NCBI RefSeq assembly: GCF_963259705.1 | Contig: NC_081850.1 | Coordinates: 35,821,892 to 35,885,891 of the forward strand | DNA length: 64,000 nt | DNA from: Myotis daubentonii | Lineage: Eukaryota > Chordata > Mammalia > Chiroptera > Vespertilionidae | Direction of reading: 5' to 3' | Shown here: piece after piece, positions 1 through 10,985 of the stretch | How positions within the stretch are numbered: position 1 is the first letter of the stretch | How the letters are laid out: each line of letters opens with the position of its first letter | Notes under the pieces: generated by a model | What the model was told of the DNA's origin: nothing | Database searches by the model: none | Seen by the model: the letters and a program-made list of their open reading frames with translations, nothing else | Made by a program: the position numbers and the translations under genes

Positions 1-1672
1 ATGCATATTAGAGAGTGGGAAACAAACCCTATGGAATCTTGGGGGCCTTCCACCTCAGTAAGATTTCCAGGAGTCCAGTGATCTAGATAATGTTGAGACA
101 TCCTATTGAAAGAGGAAGACAAATTAATATCTAAGGTAGAGTCACAATGACTTGTGAAGATGTTTGCATGTTGGAAGCCAGACAGACAACATATGAATGT
201 GCTATTCCATCTACTTACTGAGTATTTACCTCAGTTACCAGTGGCACCAGTTGTGACTTGAACCCAGAGCTAGAAGAGATTTTGCAGCAGGTTTGGGCAG
301 AAGTGCAAGTTTATTTCCCATTTTAACCATATGATTTACCAGATGCAATAATAATCTAATTATTTATAATTCATATGGCTTTGACATGGTACCTTTGGCA
401 ATCCTAATAAGAGAATCACAGAGTTTAACTCTAGGATTTGGATAAAAAGGCATGCCCTTTTTTGCAGAGAAATATCTCGTTTTGCAAACACAGTGCCTGG
501 CTTGTTACTGGGTCCTAATGAAGATTGAGCAACTGACAATAGAATACCAAGGGACCATGCCACTTGAGTTATAGCTCATGAACAAGGTGTTGTGTTCTCC
601 ACCAAGACATAAATTTGATCATGCATGACAGTACTTCATCATAAAATGGAAGTGCTCTATATGAGATTGTACTTTAGCAGGTTGTTAAGGACCAAGTACA
701 TTCATGTGCAGCAGAGTCTGATGGTAACTACTGTTGATGCACAGCCACTTCTCCCTCAACCCCATGGAAAAGTTCATGCCACCAATTAGATGAAAGGATG
801 AATTCAGCCTATTCTGAAGATGATTCTACATGAAATGCAGCCACGACTTCAAATTGGACCAATGTACCTTTATAGGGATATTCTGAAATGACTCTGAAAG
901 GCATTAGAGAAGGGAATACTCTCAGAAGAACATTTAGGGATGCATTTAGTTGTTACCTTTACCTTCAAGAATACCTATGCAGAGGTCAAGTTTATGTCAA
1001 CTTATGGGCAGCAGCTAACGGTTTGGCCAGATGGTCAAAGGAAATAAATTTGAGGAGAAAATGACAAGAGGACTGAGGAACAAGTACATAGCTAGAACTA
1101 TTTCAGAATGAGCAAGGAGTATGATAGCATTTGTATTCATGTGAGTGCTCACAAAAGATTCCCGGTAAAGGAGTATCTTATTAATCAGGTGGACAAGATG
1201 ATCTGCTCAGTGATCTCAGTCAGCCTCTTTCTCTAGTCATGAGTCTATGAATAAAGTGGCCTTTGTGGGAAAGATTTAAGTTAAAATGATATATGGATTG
1301 AACAGCATGGATAACAGTCACTGCTGAGTGCCCACCATACTAACAGCAGAGGAAACACTGAGCACTCAATATGGCATCATTCGTTGGGAAGAATGGTCAA
1401 TCCTTCAGTGGCAAGTAATAACACTGGAATACTGCATCATAAACTTGTGAATTTTTACTTACTGGAATTGACCCTTACTCTATATATTATTTGTTTATCC
1501 TCCCTGTAATCTATAATAGTTCTATCCACAACATTATCTGTAGACTTACTAAATATATTTTTCACTATCAAGGCATCACACTCACCATTGCTTCTAACAA
1601 AGAAACTTACCTAACAGCAAAAGAACAGATGCACAACCAAAATATTCACTGGTCAATATTAAATACTAATAT
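1..1672 (+). mobile_element. Decayed ERVL/MaLR-like endogenous retrovirus pol relic (RNase H to integrase region)
   Basis: This stretch resembles, in order, the RNase H and integrase part of old ERVL-class proviral pol genes. Recognisable islands lie near 500-770, 970-1080, 1130-1260 and 1310-1660, always in plus orientation and in collinear order. The reading frame is broken many times; the longest forward open frame (1491-1676, 61 codons) is only a fragment of the integrase part. No flanking LTR is visible at its right edge and the left edge is cut by the window. It is a molecular fossil with no coding capacity. The assignment rests on remembered nucleotide-level similarity, so the class (ERVL or the related MaLR internal region) is less certain than the fact that it is a retroviral relic. 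Confidence 0.62.
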
Positions 1673-1675
1673 TTA

Positions 1676-2540
1676 ATATTGCTATTATTTCTATTTTACA
1701 GATGAGGGACCTGAGCCCAAATAGCCTCCAGTTGTCAACCATCACCTAAACTCAACTGTAGTCATGGTGGCCTTTCCTCCTGGCAGCTGCTATCTTATCC
1801 CTCTTCACACCTGGATCCAGTAACTCTCACATCTTGACACTAAAACCTGCAGAAATCAACCATTGCATAACTGGGACATTATTTAGTAATTGTGCTATGC
1901 CCCAACTCTCTTCAATTTCTACACGCTTGTCTTTGGCCATTCTGTAATCACATTCATCAGACATCTCTGAGACCCCTTTGATGGTTTCCTATTCATCATT
2001 ATACTTCCTGGTTGATTTCCCAACCCTCTGTGTAACCACCTAGATTCCTGATTCCTGATTTCTCTGCTGTTTCAGATTTACTTCTAAATCCTCAAATACC
2101 AGCAGAGTGCCATACCTATTCTCTTCTCTATAAATGTTTGCGGAACACAGTCTTGGAATCAGAGTCGCAGTTACCTGTAGACTCCTAATTCTAATTTCTA
2201 CACTGTGCCTCCCAGACCCCTGGCATATGGTCTACAAATTGCCAGCTGGAACCAAAAGTTAAACACATAAGTAGTTTACTTTGTCAAGATCGGAGGACCA
2301 GAAGTGCAGAAACTAGCAGATGAATCTCAGCCTGGAGAGATTACTGAACAGGAAAGCAGGTGTTTTCCTGTGAGTCAAGTTGGTGATAAGGGAGGATGGA
2401 AAATAGAAATAAAAGATGAAGGAAAGCTGGAAGAAAGGGTGCCGGATTTATGGTAGAAAATCCTGAGTTAAATTAAAATAGCTAACATTTGGCCCATATT
2501 GATGCTCCTGAAGCTGAAATATCTAGTCTCCAAGATGTCC
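1676..2540. other. Unassigned interval, no gene seen
   Basis: Ordinary AT-rich mammalian sequence with no recognised repeat, RNA gene or coding frame. A pyrimidine-rich patch lies around 1880-2130. It may be very old repeat or unique sequence. Confidence 0.5.
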
Positions 2541-2544
2541 CCCA

Positions 2545-2975
2545 GAAATGTCTACCTCATGGTATACCCCACTTCCACATCATAGGAGGTCTGGCCTGTA
2601 TGACCAACAGAGGGGATGATATGGCCTGAGACTGAGCCATAAACAACATTGTGGCTTCTGCCTTGCTCTCTGTCTTTGATCACTTGCTTGGGGGAAACCA
2701 GCTGCCATGCTGTGAGGACACTCAGGTGGCCAATTGCGAGGCCCATATGGAGAGAAATGAGGCCTCCAGCCAACAGCCAGGTGTGTGAGTAAACTCCAGT
2801 CAATCTCTAATATGACTGTAGCCCAAACCAACAGTTTGACTGCAATCTGTGAGAGATCTTGATCCCAAACAATCCAGTTAAGCCACCTCCTGATTTCTGA
2901 CCTTCAGAAAAATGATTGTTGTTTTAAGCTGCTAAATTCGAAGGTAATCATTGCACATCAATAGATAACTATACA
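2545..2975 (+). mobile_element. MLT1-type MaLR LTR
   Basis: The interval carries the typical MLT1 layout in plus orientation. A block ending in a gggggaaaccagctgcc-like string (near 2690-2710) is followed by a tgtgaggacactcaggtggcc block. A pyrimidine-poor linker comes next, then a gttgttttaagctgctaaat-like 3' part near 2918-2936 and an ...aatagataactat terminus near 2960-2973. The canonical polyadenylation signal of the family is not intact here. MaLR LTRs are non-autonomous and long extinct. No target duplication is discernible at this age. The 5' boundary is approximate. Confidence 0.72.
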
Positions 2976-3117
2976 AAAGCCTTAATTTTGGGTTCCAAAT
3001 TGTGAGTTGGGGGCCATTTCTGGCCTACTCATATGATTTTGTTTTGTGGAGGAGAGATAGTGGTTTTGAAAATTCATTTAATTGTCAACATTTACATTAG
3101 GGAGATTTTTAAAAAAT

Positions 3118-3363
3118 CTCAGTTTGTTATGTTTTAAAAAGAACTATTTTTATTGATTTCAGAGAGGAAGAGAGAGGGGGAGAGAGACAGAAACATCAAT
3201 GATGACAGAGAATCACTGATCGGCTGCCTCCTGCATGCCCCCTACTGGGGATTGAACCCACAACCCTGGCATTTGCCCTTGACTGGAATTAACCCAGGAC
3301 CCTTCAGTCCGCAGGCCAATGCTTTATCTACTGAGCCAAACTGGCTTGGGCTCAGTTTGTTAT
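3118..3363 (-). mobile_element. Ves SINE (minus), with 13-bp target duplication
   Basis: A tRNA-derived vesper-bat SINE lies in reverse. Its A/T-rich tail is at the left, then the reversed pyrimidine-rich linker (ga-rich on this strand), then the reversed B box region, with the tRNA-like head ending at 3350 (…gagccaaactggcttggg). The flanks ctcagtttgttat at 3118-3130 and 3351-3363 match perfectly over 13 bp, which marks an L1-type target-primed insertion. The element proper is about 3131-3350. The short open frame across it (from 3153) is a by-product and not a gene. Confidence 0.93.
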
Positions 3364-3559
3364 TTAAAAAAAAAAATTTTTTTTTAATCTTGTAACACAG
3401 CCCTGTCCTCATGACTCTGTTGCCTTAGACTTGATTTATTCCTTCATTTAAACATTAGTAGGCATTCAAGTTTACTATCCTTGGCCCAGGGTCCAATCTA
3501 TCAGAAATGATTTCATTCATCTTACAATGTCTTATTTTAGCAGGAACTTTATATATATA
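3364..3559. other. Short unassigned spacer
   Basis: An A/T-rich run at 3365-3387 follows the SINE target duplication. The rest shows no recognised feature. Confidence 0.4.
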
Positions 3560-4232
3560 CTAGAGGCCCGGTGCACAAAAATTTGTGCACTGGGGGTGGG
3601 GAGGGGAGATCCCTCAGCCCGGCCTGTTCCCTCTCGCAGTCTGGGACCCCTCGGGAGATAATGACCTGCTGGCTTAGACCTGCTCCCGGGTGGCAGAGGG
3701 CAGGCCCAATCCCTAGGTGCAGCCCCTGGTCGGGCTCAGAGCAGGGCCGATTGGGGAGTTGGGGCGCCGCCCCCTGTCATGCACAGAGCAGGGTGATCGG
3801 GAGGTTGTGATGCCACCCTCAGTCACGCTCAGGGTAGGGCCGATTGGGGGGTTGGGGCACCGTCCCCTGTCACACTCAAGGCAGGGTCAATGGGGAGGTT
3901 GCGGCGCCACTCCGTCATGCACAGAGCAGGGCCAATCAGGGGGTTGGGGCACTTCCCCCTGTCACTCACAGAGCAGGGTCCATCAGGGGGGTTGGGGCTC
4001 TGTACCCTGTCACACACAGAGCAAGGTCGATCAGGGGGTTGGGGCGCTGCCCCCTGTCACACACAGAGCAGGACCCATCAGGGGGTTGGGGCGCTGCCCT
4101 CTATCACCCACAGAGCAGGGCCAATCAGGGGGTTTGGGCGCTGCCCCCTGTCACACTGATCCTGGTGCCGGGAGGCCTCGTGGCTCTGCTGATCCCGGTG
4201 CTGGGAGGCATATTACCCTTTTACTATATAGG
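3560..4232 (-). mobile_element. HeliBat-type Helitron (minus), left member of a tandem pair
   Basis: A non-autonomous rolling-circle transposon lies in reverse. Its 3' terminus is at the left: CTAG at 3560-3563, followed by the reversed terminal hairpin (gtgcac...gtgcac, about 3571-3590). Its 5' terminus is at the right (tattacccttttactatatagg, ending about 4232), which reads in sense as TCCTATATAGTAAAAGGGTA. The base outside the left end is A (3559), as expected for A|T insertion. The core is a minisatellite (3715-4160). No Rep/helicase coding is present. The right end abuts another Helitron directly, with no host DNA between them. Confidence 0.9.
3715..4160. repeat. Minisatellite, ~46-49 bp unit x about 9, inside a Helitron
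   Basis: Nine adjacent GC-rich units begin with cagagcagggc-like starts near 3737, 3783, 3829, 3877, 3921, 3968, 4017, 4063 and 4110. Each continues with a ggggttggggc segment and a cccctgtcac segment. The unit length is not a multiple of three and contains few stop codons. That produces several overlapping long open frames, the longest 276 codons at 3717-4547, in different plus-strand frames. These are artefacts of the repeat. Confidence 0.93.
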
Positions 4233-4882
4233 GTAGAGGCCTGGTGCACGGGTGGGTGCCGGCTGGTTTCCCCTGAAGGGTGTCCTGGATCAGGGTGGGG
4301 GTCCCCACTGGGGTGCCTGGCCAGCCTGGGTGAGGGGATGATGGCTGTTTGCAGCTGGTCACACACCCTTCAGGGTGGGGGTCCCCACTGGGGTGCCTGG
4401 CCAAGTCTGGGTGAGGGGCTAAGGGCTGTTTTCAGGCTGGGGGTGACTGAAGCTCCCAACCGCTCCTGTTTTTCTTTTTCTTTTCTTTTTTTTTTTTTTT
4501 TTTATTCTGGGCCAGCTTTAGCTTTGAGGCTTGGCTCCAGCTCTTAGGCCTCCACTGCTGAAAGTAGGTTTCTGGCCTTTGCTTACAATGTTGCGATCCT
4601 GCTGGCTGAAGCCCAGCGGACTAAAGCAGGTTTCTGGGGTTTTGTTTAGCTTCTATATTTGTTACATAGTTGCTTAGAGTTGCAGCTCAGAGGCCTGCAG
4701 CAGCAGGCAGGGAACGTTGGAGTCCTCCGTCAGTGAAGCAAGCAAGCCTCATGTTAGTTTCAAGCTGCCTGGCTGCCGGCCACCATCTTGGCTGGCAGTT
4801 AATTTGCATATTGCCCTGATTAGCCAATGGGAAGGGTAGCGGTCATATTCCAATTACCATGTTTCTCTTTTATTAGATAGGA
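4233..4882 (-). mobile_element. Second HeliBat-type Helitron (minus), right member of the tandem pair
   Basis: The 3' end of this element lies at about 4233 (tagaggcctggtgcacg, a one-base-decayed CTAG plus half of the terminal hairpin). The 5' end is at 4882 (…ttttattagatagga), reading in sense TCCTATCTAATAAAAG. The next host base is T (4883), so the pair together sits in one A|T site. The subterminal block that reads in sense as a gcaaattaac-type sequence matches the end of the Helitron at 58490-59219, so both belong to a different subfamily from the left partner. A T-rich tract (about 4468-4504) lies mid-element. No transposase is coded. Confidence 0.87.
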
Positions 4883-7099
4883 TATTTGTGTGTGTGTGTG
4901 CGCTTATTGTTGGGTAACAACAACATTGGGTATTTGTTGTTGTTACTGTTGTTTTTTAAAGATTTAACTGGATGAAAGAACTACTAAAACAAAACAAATA
5001 ATAAAATTCCCACATTCCCAAATCTGTCTGCTCATCAGAATCATTTGGAAAGTTCTAAAATGGGAAAATTTCCAATCATGGATTATTGCAGACATGGTCA
5101 TTTTACATTCACATATTGGTATTTTAAAAGAGGGGTCAAATCCTTTCTTCTTCTGGAGATGAGACAGGGCTGTCTAGGTGTCAGTATGGAATGGGGGTTA
5201 GTCGAAGGAGTGGATCTGGTTGTACCTTCTGGACAGGTGATACACTGCGGGATGACTCAGCAGAACAGATCTATACCAGGTCCTTTGTTTGGGGGAGGGG
5301 TGGAGTAGAATATTAAACTGGGAAGACCAAAGAGCAATGCAAAGTCAAGGAAGGCAGAAGTGGAATCAAGAATATGAAATGAAGATGGGGGAATGGGGAA
5401 CATCTGTAATACAGTCAACAATAGAAAAATGAAATGGAGCCAAGAAGATAAAGGATTGAAAGCAAGGGGTCAGGACAAAGCAGGAGGGGCATAAGATGAT
5501 TACCACAAAAAGCTTTGGTGTTCCCGGTTCTCTTTTCTTAATCCATGGTTATATGAGACATGATAATGATGTGGCAATGAATCTTTAGGAACTCTGCCAA
5601 ATAAAGGACTGCTTTGAAAATTTATCATAAAGACTATCCACATGATATGGCTGGTTTCTGGCAATCCAACCCTTCTAAGTATAGAAAATCCCATTGATTA
5701 CTTCCAATTATTTTTTTCTTTCTTTTGAAATACCCTAGTACTTCAATGCATTAGGGAAGTGGTGAGCAGGCTTACTTGTGATAAATGGAAAAATATTGAG
5801 GCCAGGTGATACGATGGTTTCTTCTGACAGCAACCTTGTAGATTTAAGTGAAAGACTACACTTTAACATTTGTGCACATCTAGTTGTAAGGAATTATATT
5901 CACATGCAGATCATATATTTGGCTCATTTCATAAACACATGTTTTATGCCATGCAATCGAGAAATGTGAAATCAAGCCAAGTTTTATATAGCCCACATCA
6001 TTTTACACATTTGGGAAGGTTAATAGTAAAGATTCTAGGCAACTGATTTCAGTGCTTTTTAAAACTTGAAAATTCTACAGCTGATTATAGATTTTAGAGG
6101 AAGTTGGAAAGCCTGAACAAATTTCTGCCTTTCTTTAGTTACCAGAGAAGGGTAGAGAAAAGAATTGCTAAACAGGAAAGAATGGTTTTGCTAGTTTCCA
6201 TAGTTCCTTTTCACCGCCATCTTCCTTCAGGCAAAAGTTAGTCTGTATTTTTAAGTGTCTGGGTATAAACCTGCCTGTATTAATACATTCTCCTTGTTTA
6301 TAATTTTATGATTTATCTATATATCTTTATTTTTGGCTACTGTGGCTTTTTACAGCTTTCTAATTTATATAGCCATTTGTTTAGGCTGTCAAAACATTTT
6401 TAATTTTAATTACTGTGTATCATGCCTGAGGGTGTAAAACTGTCATATAAATCTGAGACTCTGCATAAACATGTGGAGAACTGCATGTGTTACCACTCAA
6501 GGATTGCTAGTGGGCAGCGAGCAAATGCCTTTCTAGGGGATTGGTTAGCCGGCTTCTTTTTCCCCTTCATGAAGGCACAGGATGATGCGGTCAGGCTGGG
6601 TGCTGGACACCTCCTTACATACCACATGTCAATGACCTTGACACAGCAAAGGCCAGAGTCTGTGATGGACAGTCACAGGCTGAGCAGCTTGCAAATGGCT
6701 GATGAAAGAGCACTTAATGTTTATTCTTGTCAGATTGGACAATTGGATAATCAACCTAGCACTTAGTTTTTAAAAGGAAAAATAACCAAGGAAGAGGAGT
6801 CAGAATCCTTAAAAAGTATGGTAGTGATTTGATTGGTAAAATGTGATCAGGGATCTGGCTCCTTTTTTTTGTTAATAAAGTTTCCATGGTATACTAGCAT
6901 ATGTATGTTTGTATGTATCCATTCACCCATCTATCTATTGAACAATTACATATCTAAAAGTCTTACATTTGGGATCAGGAGACTTCACTGGAGCTTGAGT
7001 CTTGGTGATGTCACTTAGATATCTTCTTTAACCGAGGGCAAATTCTTTAATTGCAAATTTACACTACAGTGAGCTGACAGGCTTTAGAGGTAATTTAGT
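4883..7099. other. 2.2-kb unassigned, repeat-poor interval
   Basis: It begins with a short (GT)n tract (about 4887-4902). After that I see no recognised mobile element, RNA gene or credible exon. Open frames (for example 6422-6766, 114 codons) show no family resemblance. The part from about 5990 to 6990 is AT-rich with several TAAT-type motifs. Conserved noncoding sequence is possible but cannot be judged without an alignment. Confidence 0.45.
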
Positions 7100-7193
7100 A
7101 CTTTATCCAGCCGGCCCCACCCCCTGGCCAAACTCCTGGTTGCACTCCTGGTTGAGGGGGACAATTTGCATATTAGCCCTTTATTATATAGGA
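7100..7193 (-). mobile_element. Helitron 5'-end fragment (minus)
   Basis: The last part (caatttgcatattagccctttattatatagga, ending 7193) is the reversed HeliBat 5' terminus, followed by T. The left side of the fragment is GC-rich (ccggccccaccccctgg). No CTAG/hairpin 3' terminus is seen to the left, so the 3' end is missing or lost by deletion. Confidence 0.75.
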
Positions 7194-7194
7194 T

Positions 7195-7680
7195 TTGCGT
7201 CAGTACAGGAGATAAAAGGAAAGCAACTACATACCCACATTAGCCAAGAGGTGGAAGCAATCTAAATGTCCAAAGATGGATGAATGGGTAAACAAAACAT
7301 GGTATAAACACACAAAGGAATATTATTCAGACTTACAAAAGGAAGAGAATCCTGTCACATGCTGCAACATGGATGAACCTTGAGGGTGTTATGATAAGTA
7401 AAATAAGCCACCACAAAAAGATAAATATTATGATTCCACTTACAGTAGTCGAATTCATATAGTAGTCATATAATAGTCAATCACTAAGTAGAATGGTGGT
7501 TACTAGGGGTCAGGGGATAGGGAAAAGCAGGAATTGTTTAATGGGTATAGAGTTTCAGATATGCCAGATGAAGAAGTACTGAAAATTTGTTTCACAACAA
7601 TAAGAATATATTTAACACTACTGAACTGTATAGTTAAAATGGCTAAGATGGTAAATTTATGTGATGTATTTTTTACCACA
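7195..7680 (+). mobile_element. L1 3'-end fragment (plus)
   Basis: This is old L1 ORF2-end/3'UTR-type sequence in sense orientation. It carries the ...gtccaaagatggatgaatgg... block near 7270, the ...aaggaatattattcag... block near 7315, the ...aacatggatgaacctt... block near 7368 and the tail up to the A-rich 7675-7686. The reading frame is broken, and the 5' side is missing. Confidence 0.8.
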
Positions 7681-7689
7681 AAAAAGGAA

Positions 7690-7835
7690 GGTAACTAATA
7701 TTGAATGAGTGTTGTGTTCCAGGCACTTTGTATGAATTATGTCAATCCTCTCAATACCATCATGGGGCAGGTAAAGAAACACAGGTAGGTTAAGTAATTT
7801 TCCAGGTGTAGGATTCAGAAGCTGAGATCCTGGAA
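7690..7835 (+). mobile_element. MIR SINE fragment
   Basis: This has a MIR-like arrangement: ...tgttgtgttccaggcactttg... then ...tcaatcctctcaatacc..., ...taggttaagtaatttt.... It is old and diverged, and the boundaries are approximate. Confidence 0.65.
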
Positions 7836-7949
7836 TATGAATATACATATTTTTCTACTTTTCCTCTTAGCACTCTCTTGAATGATATATATATATATCA
7901 TAGATACTAAGTAGAGATTAATAAGTTAAAATAACAAAAAATAATAATG

Positions 7950-8145
7950 CATGAACATTAATTGTGTTTGGTTCCATGTATTCTGATTGCTTTACATACA
8001 ACCTATTTCATTCTTAAAGCATGCAAGTGTTATCAACCCCATTTTACAGATGAGAAAAGCTGACTTAAGTAACCCGCTCAAGGTTGAGCAGCCTGAGACT
8101 TAAATCAAGGTGGTCTGACCCTGGTCCATGCTCATTATCTTACAT
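7950..8145 (+). mobile_element. MIR SINE fragment
   Basis: A clear MIR core lies here: a ccccattttacagatgag string at 8037-8054, followed by a diverged gaaaagctgacttaagtaac block, a caaggttgagcagcctga stretch and a degraded tRNA-like end. It is the second of three MIR-like copies within 700 bp. Confidence 0.8.
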
Positions 8146-8158
8146 GACTAAAGAATGA

Positions 8159-8228
8159 ATGTCTAGTTGTAGAGGTCCCTTTTCCCACTTATTGTCTAGT
8201 TGTAGAGTGCTCCTTTTCCCATTTATTG
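8159..8228. repeat. Imperfect direct duplication, ~36-bp unit x2
   Basis: The segment starting tgtctagttgtagag at 8160 recurs at about 8193, each copy followed by a cttttccca(c/t)ttatt tail. This is a simple local tandem duplication between two MIR copies. Confidence 0.85.
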
Positions 8229-8249
8229 TAAAAAATCAAGTTGAATTGT

Positions 8250-8400
8250 GAGTTTTGCAGTCATCATTATTCCTATTTTATAGAAGATAATACAGAAGAG
8301 TTGTCAGGGAAGTCAAGAATTTTGTTCAGGGATACATGTTGAGTAAATGACAAAAGGAAGATTTAAACTCAGGTCTCCTAACTTCTGGCCCCATGCCCAT
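8250..8400 (+). mobile_element. MIR-like fragment
   Basis: The order tcctattttatagaagataa, ...agaattttgttcaggg..., ...tttaaactcaggtctcctaact... follows the MIR core and tRNA-like part in reverse-complement reading. It is diverged. Confidence 0.6.
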
Positions 8401-9220
8401 CCTCCCCCACTGCGGAGGTGAGGTCTACCCCAGACCACCTGGGAGGTGGAGATAACTAGAGTGTGTCACAGATGCTCCCTTACTTTTACATTCATTTCTC
8501 TGAGTTCTGTGTCATTGCCAATGGCCATGGGTCAGGTGGGACTTGCAGTTGAGGGCCTCTGATGACTCAGCCTTGGGGGCAGGCCATGCAGACAGCCTCG
8601 CTTGAGGGGCACTCCTAGACTGTGAGGGAGGCTTGGGCAAGGCTCTGCCCGGCTCTTTCCTCACATGCCCCCAGAGAACAGGATTTTTATTGAACACTTG
8701 GTGACAGGTGCAGAATGTGAGTAAAAGGGACCTTGCTTGGTTTAATATCTCACAAGATGGACAGCACATATTATACAGCTAGTAACTCACCACTGATTTA
8801 CTGCCTTGTAAGACTGGCATTTTCTGAAAGAGGGGAAGGAGGCAAGATCAGAAATTGCTCTTTTACTGCAGATGTTTGCAGCTGGCACTTTCTGCTTTTC
8901 TTTCTCTGTGGGTGCATAAGAATAGCCTTCATAATTATGTTTTTGTCTTAATTACCTTTCTATTACTTAATTAAAAGACCTGATGCTGATGCCAAAAAAA
9001 CCCCCAAAACCCAAAACAAAACAAAACAAAAAAACAGCTGACACATTTGTTAACATTTGAACAGTGGGAAGAGCTATGCTATACTTGAAGTAGTCAAGGC
9101 CTCCTTACCCTTGAAATCTCTCAAATGAATGAAGTCATAAATCTGGGGCAACTTATTTCCTGCTCTCTCCAAATTTTAATATGTTAGACAATATCTGGCT
9201 CACAGAACTGAAGCTGGCTT
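8400..9220. other. Unassigned interval with an A/C-rich simple tract
   Basis: There is no recognised gene or mobile element. A low-complexity A-rich stretch (aaaacaaaac-type) lies at about 8993-9036. Confidence 0.45.
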
Positions 9221-9224
9221 TGGG

Positions 9225-9700
9225 TTTTCTCTGCATCACATTTCTATCATGCATAACAAAACACCCCCAAACTAAGTTCCTGAAAACACCAACCATTTAT
9301 TCTTTTCACAGATCTATGAATGGAGTGGGTGATTCTGTGGATCTGGGTGGGGCTTGTTCATGCATCTCTTTGAGTTCACTTATTGAGTTGGTTTGGGGCT
9401 GGCAGATCCAAGACCTGTAGGATGAGATCGGTTCTGTTCTGTCCCATATGATCTCTCATCCTCCTGCAGGCTGCCTAGGCTTATTCTAATTAGGTTATGG
9501 GTTCTAAGAGAGGAAGAAAAAAATGTGCTGCTGCTTTTTCAAGCCTCTGCTTTTGTCAAGTTTGCTAGCATCCTATTGGCCTAGGAAAGTCACATGGTTG
9601 AGCAAGTGTCAGGCAAATAAAGCCTTTGATGCTAGAGAAATAATGAGCCTCAGGGCATGGATACAGGAAAGGCATTCTGGAGCTATCATTTTTGATTGAT
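9225..9700 (-). mobile_element. Old LTR-like or related interspersed repeat, family not assigned
   Basis: The order tgcataacaaaacaccccca..., ...accatttattcttttcac..., ...ctattggcctaggaaagtcacatgg... and ...gggcatggatacagg... is familiar from old mammalian dispersed repeats. I cannot name the family with confidence, and orientation is inferred from that resemblance. No open frame is intact. Confidence 0.4.
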
Positions 9701-9706
9701 CTACAC

Positions 9707-9920
9707 CAGGGGTGGGCAAACTTTTTGACTGGAGGGCCACAATGGGTTCTTAAACTGGACCGGAGGGCCGGAACAAAAGCATGGATGGAGTGTTTGTGTG
9801 AACTAATATAAATTCAAAGTAAACATCATTACATAAAAGGGTATGGTCTTTTTTTTTTTTTAGTTTTATTCATTTCAAATGGGCCGGATCCGGCCTGCGG
9901 CCATAGTTTGCCCACGGCTC
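9707..9920 (+). mobile_element. Non-autonomous hAT DNA transposon
   Basis: It begins with caggggtgggcaaac (9707-9721) and ends with gtttgcccacggctc (9906-9920), which are imperfect inverted termini of hAT type. Inside are ggagggccacaatggg and ggagggccggaacaaaa blocks, a T run, and a gggccggatccggcc palindromic patch near 9881-9895. The length is 214 bp, with no transposase. The flanking 8-mers (atctacac, caaaacac) agree only partly, so the target duplication is decayed or the end is shifted. Confidence 0.82.
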
Positions 9921-9924
9921 CAAA

Positions 9925-10485
9925 ACACAGTGACACTCTGCAACTTTAGAGTGGCAGCTTTCCCCCCAAAATGGAGACACGGTTCTCTTTTCTCTTATCC
10001 TAGTGCTTGCTTAGGATGATGTGTTAGATTCAGAACATACTAAATGGCCTTGAAATGAATGCTTGGAAGTGAGGGTGTCACTAGCAAATACCCTAGTCTC
10101 TTAATTACCTCTCTTTTGGTTGCATGTAAGAAGTATCAGCTCAAATTGTCTTCAAGAAAAGGGAAACTAATTTATTTCATTGGAACTTCCACTCTAGGGC
10201 AAGAAATACAAATGGGCATCTTGAGGGATCAGAACCAGGAACTGGAAGCTATCATGGACTGAGTCCACTCCCTGGGCCAGAGGCCACCCTTATGCCAATC
10301 AGCTGTGGTAAGGTGATGGCCCCAGTGTCACATGGTATAAAACTTGGCTGCCTGGGGAAGGGGGGGTGGGGCAGTGTCCACTGCATATGGCTATTAGTAT
10401 AGCAGAGAGGTTTCTTGAAGAATTCAGAATAAATATCCTTTAGTTGCAGAGTCTGGGAGATAGCCTCAAGATTCTTGTCACCTAG
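9925..10485. other. Unassigned interval
   Basis: No recognised family is present. A G-rich patch lies near 10357-10371. The open frames at 10059 and 10252 show no family resemblance. Confidence 0.4.
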
Positions 10486-10489
10486 TCTA

Positions 10490-10985
10490 GCTATTGCCAT
10501 GAAGGGCTTTTGCAGATGGAATTAAAGTCCTAAATAAGTTAAGCTTAAGATATGGAGATTATGTGGGTGGGCCTGACCTAAGCAGTGTTTTCTCTAGCTG
10601 GTAAAAGAAAAGAAATTCAGAGATTCAAAACATGAGGAGATTTGACATGCTTCCCTGGCTTTGAAGACAGAGGGGTCTATGTGCCAAGCAATGCCTATGG
10701 CCTGTGTAAGCTGAGAGCAGTGCCCGGTGACAGTCAGCAAGGAAATGGAGACCTTAATTCTACAACTACAAGAAATGAGTTTGGAGTGTATTCCTTCCCA
10801 GAGCCTCCAGATGAGAGCCCAGCTGGCCAACACCTTCATTTTGGTCTTAATGACACTCTAAGCAGAGAATCCAGCTGAGCCATGCTGGACTCCTAACCTA
10901 TAGAAACTATGAGATAGGAAACAGGTGTTGTTTTAAGCAGCTAAATTATAATAATTTGTTAAGAAGGAATAGAAAACTAATACAC
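10490..10985 (+). mobile_element. MLT1-type MaLR LTR (plus)
   Basis: The interval follows the MLT1 order: gcagatggaattaaagtcc near 10513, gattatgtgggtgggcctgac, an internal purine-rich block, cccagagcctccagatgag near 10798, then tgttttaagcagctaaatta, taatttgttaagaagg and the terminus agaaaactaatacac. The family's AATAAA signal is mutated. An 81-codon open frame on the other strand is not meaningful. Confidence 0.78.

Noticed and set aside
3737..4160. Regular direct repeats resembling a CRISPR array
   Set aside because: The units abut with no unique spacers, the genome is mammalian, and the array lies inside a Helitron.
4469..4504. T-rich tract as a SINE or L1 tail
   Set aside because: It is internal to the Helitron and similar A-rich tracts occur in the sister copy at 15960. 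No target duplication surrounds it.
3717..4547. 276-codon open frame, the longest in the window
   Set aside because: It lies in a Helitron minisatellite with a non-triplet period. Other forward frames are also long there, and the product is a repetitive low-information peptide.
9699..9928. Target duplication for the hAT at 9707
   Set aside because: The flanking octamers atctacac and caaaacac agree at only some positions, so no duplication is claimed.
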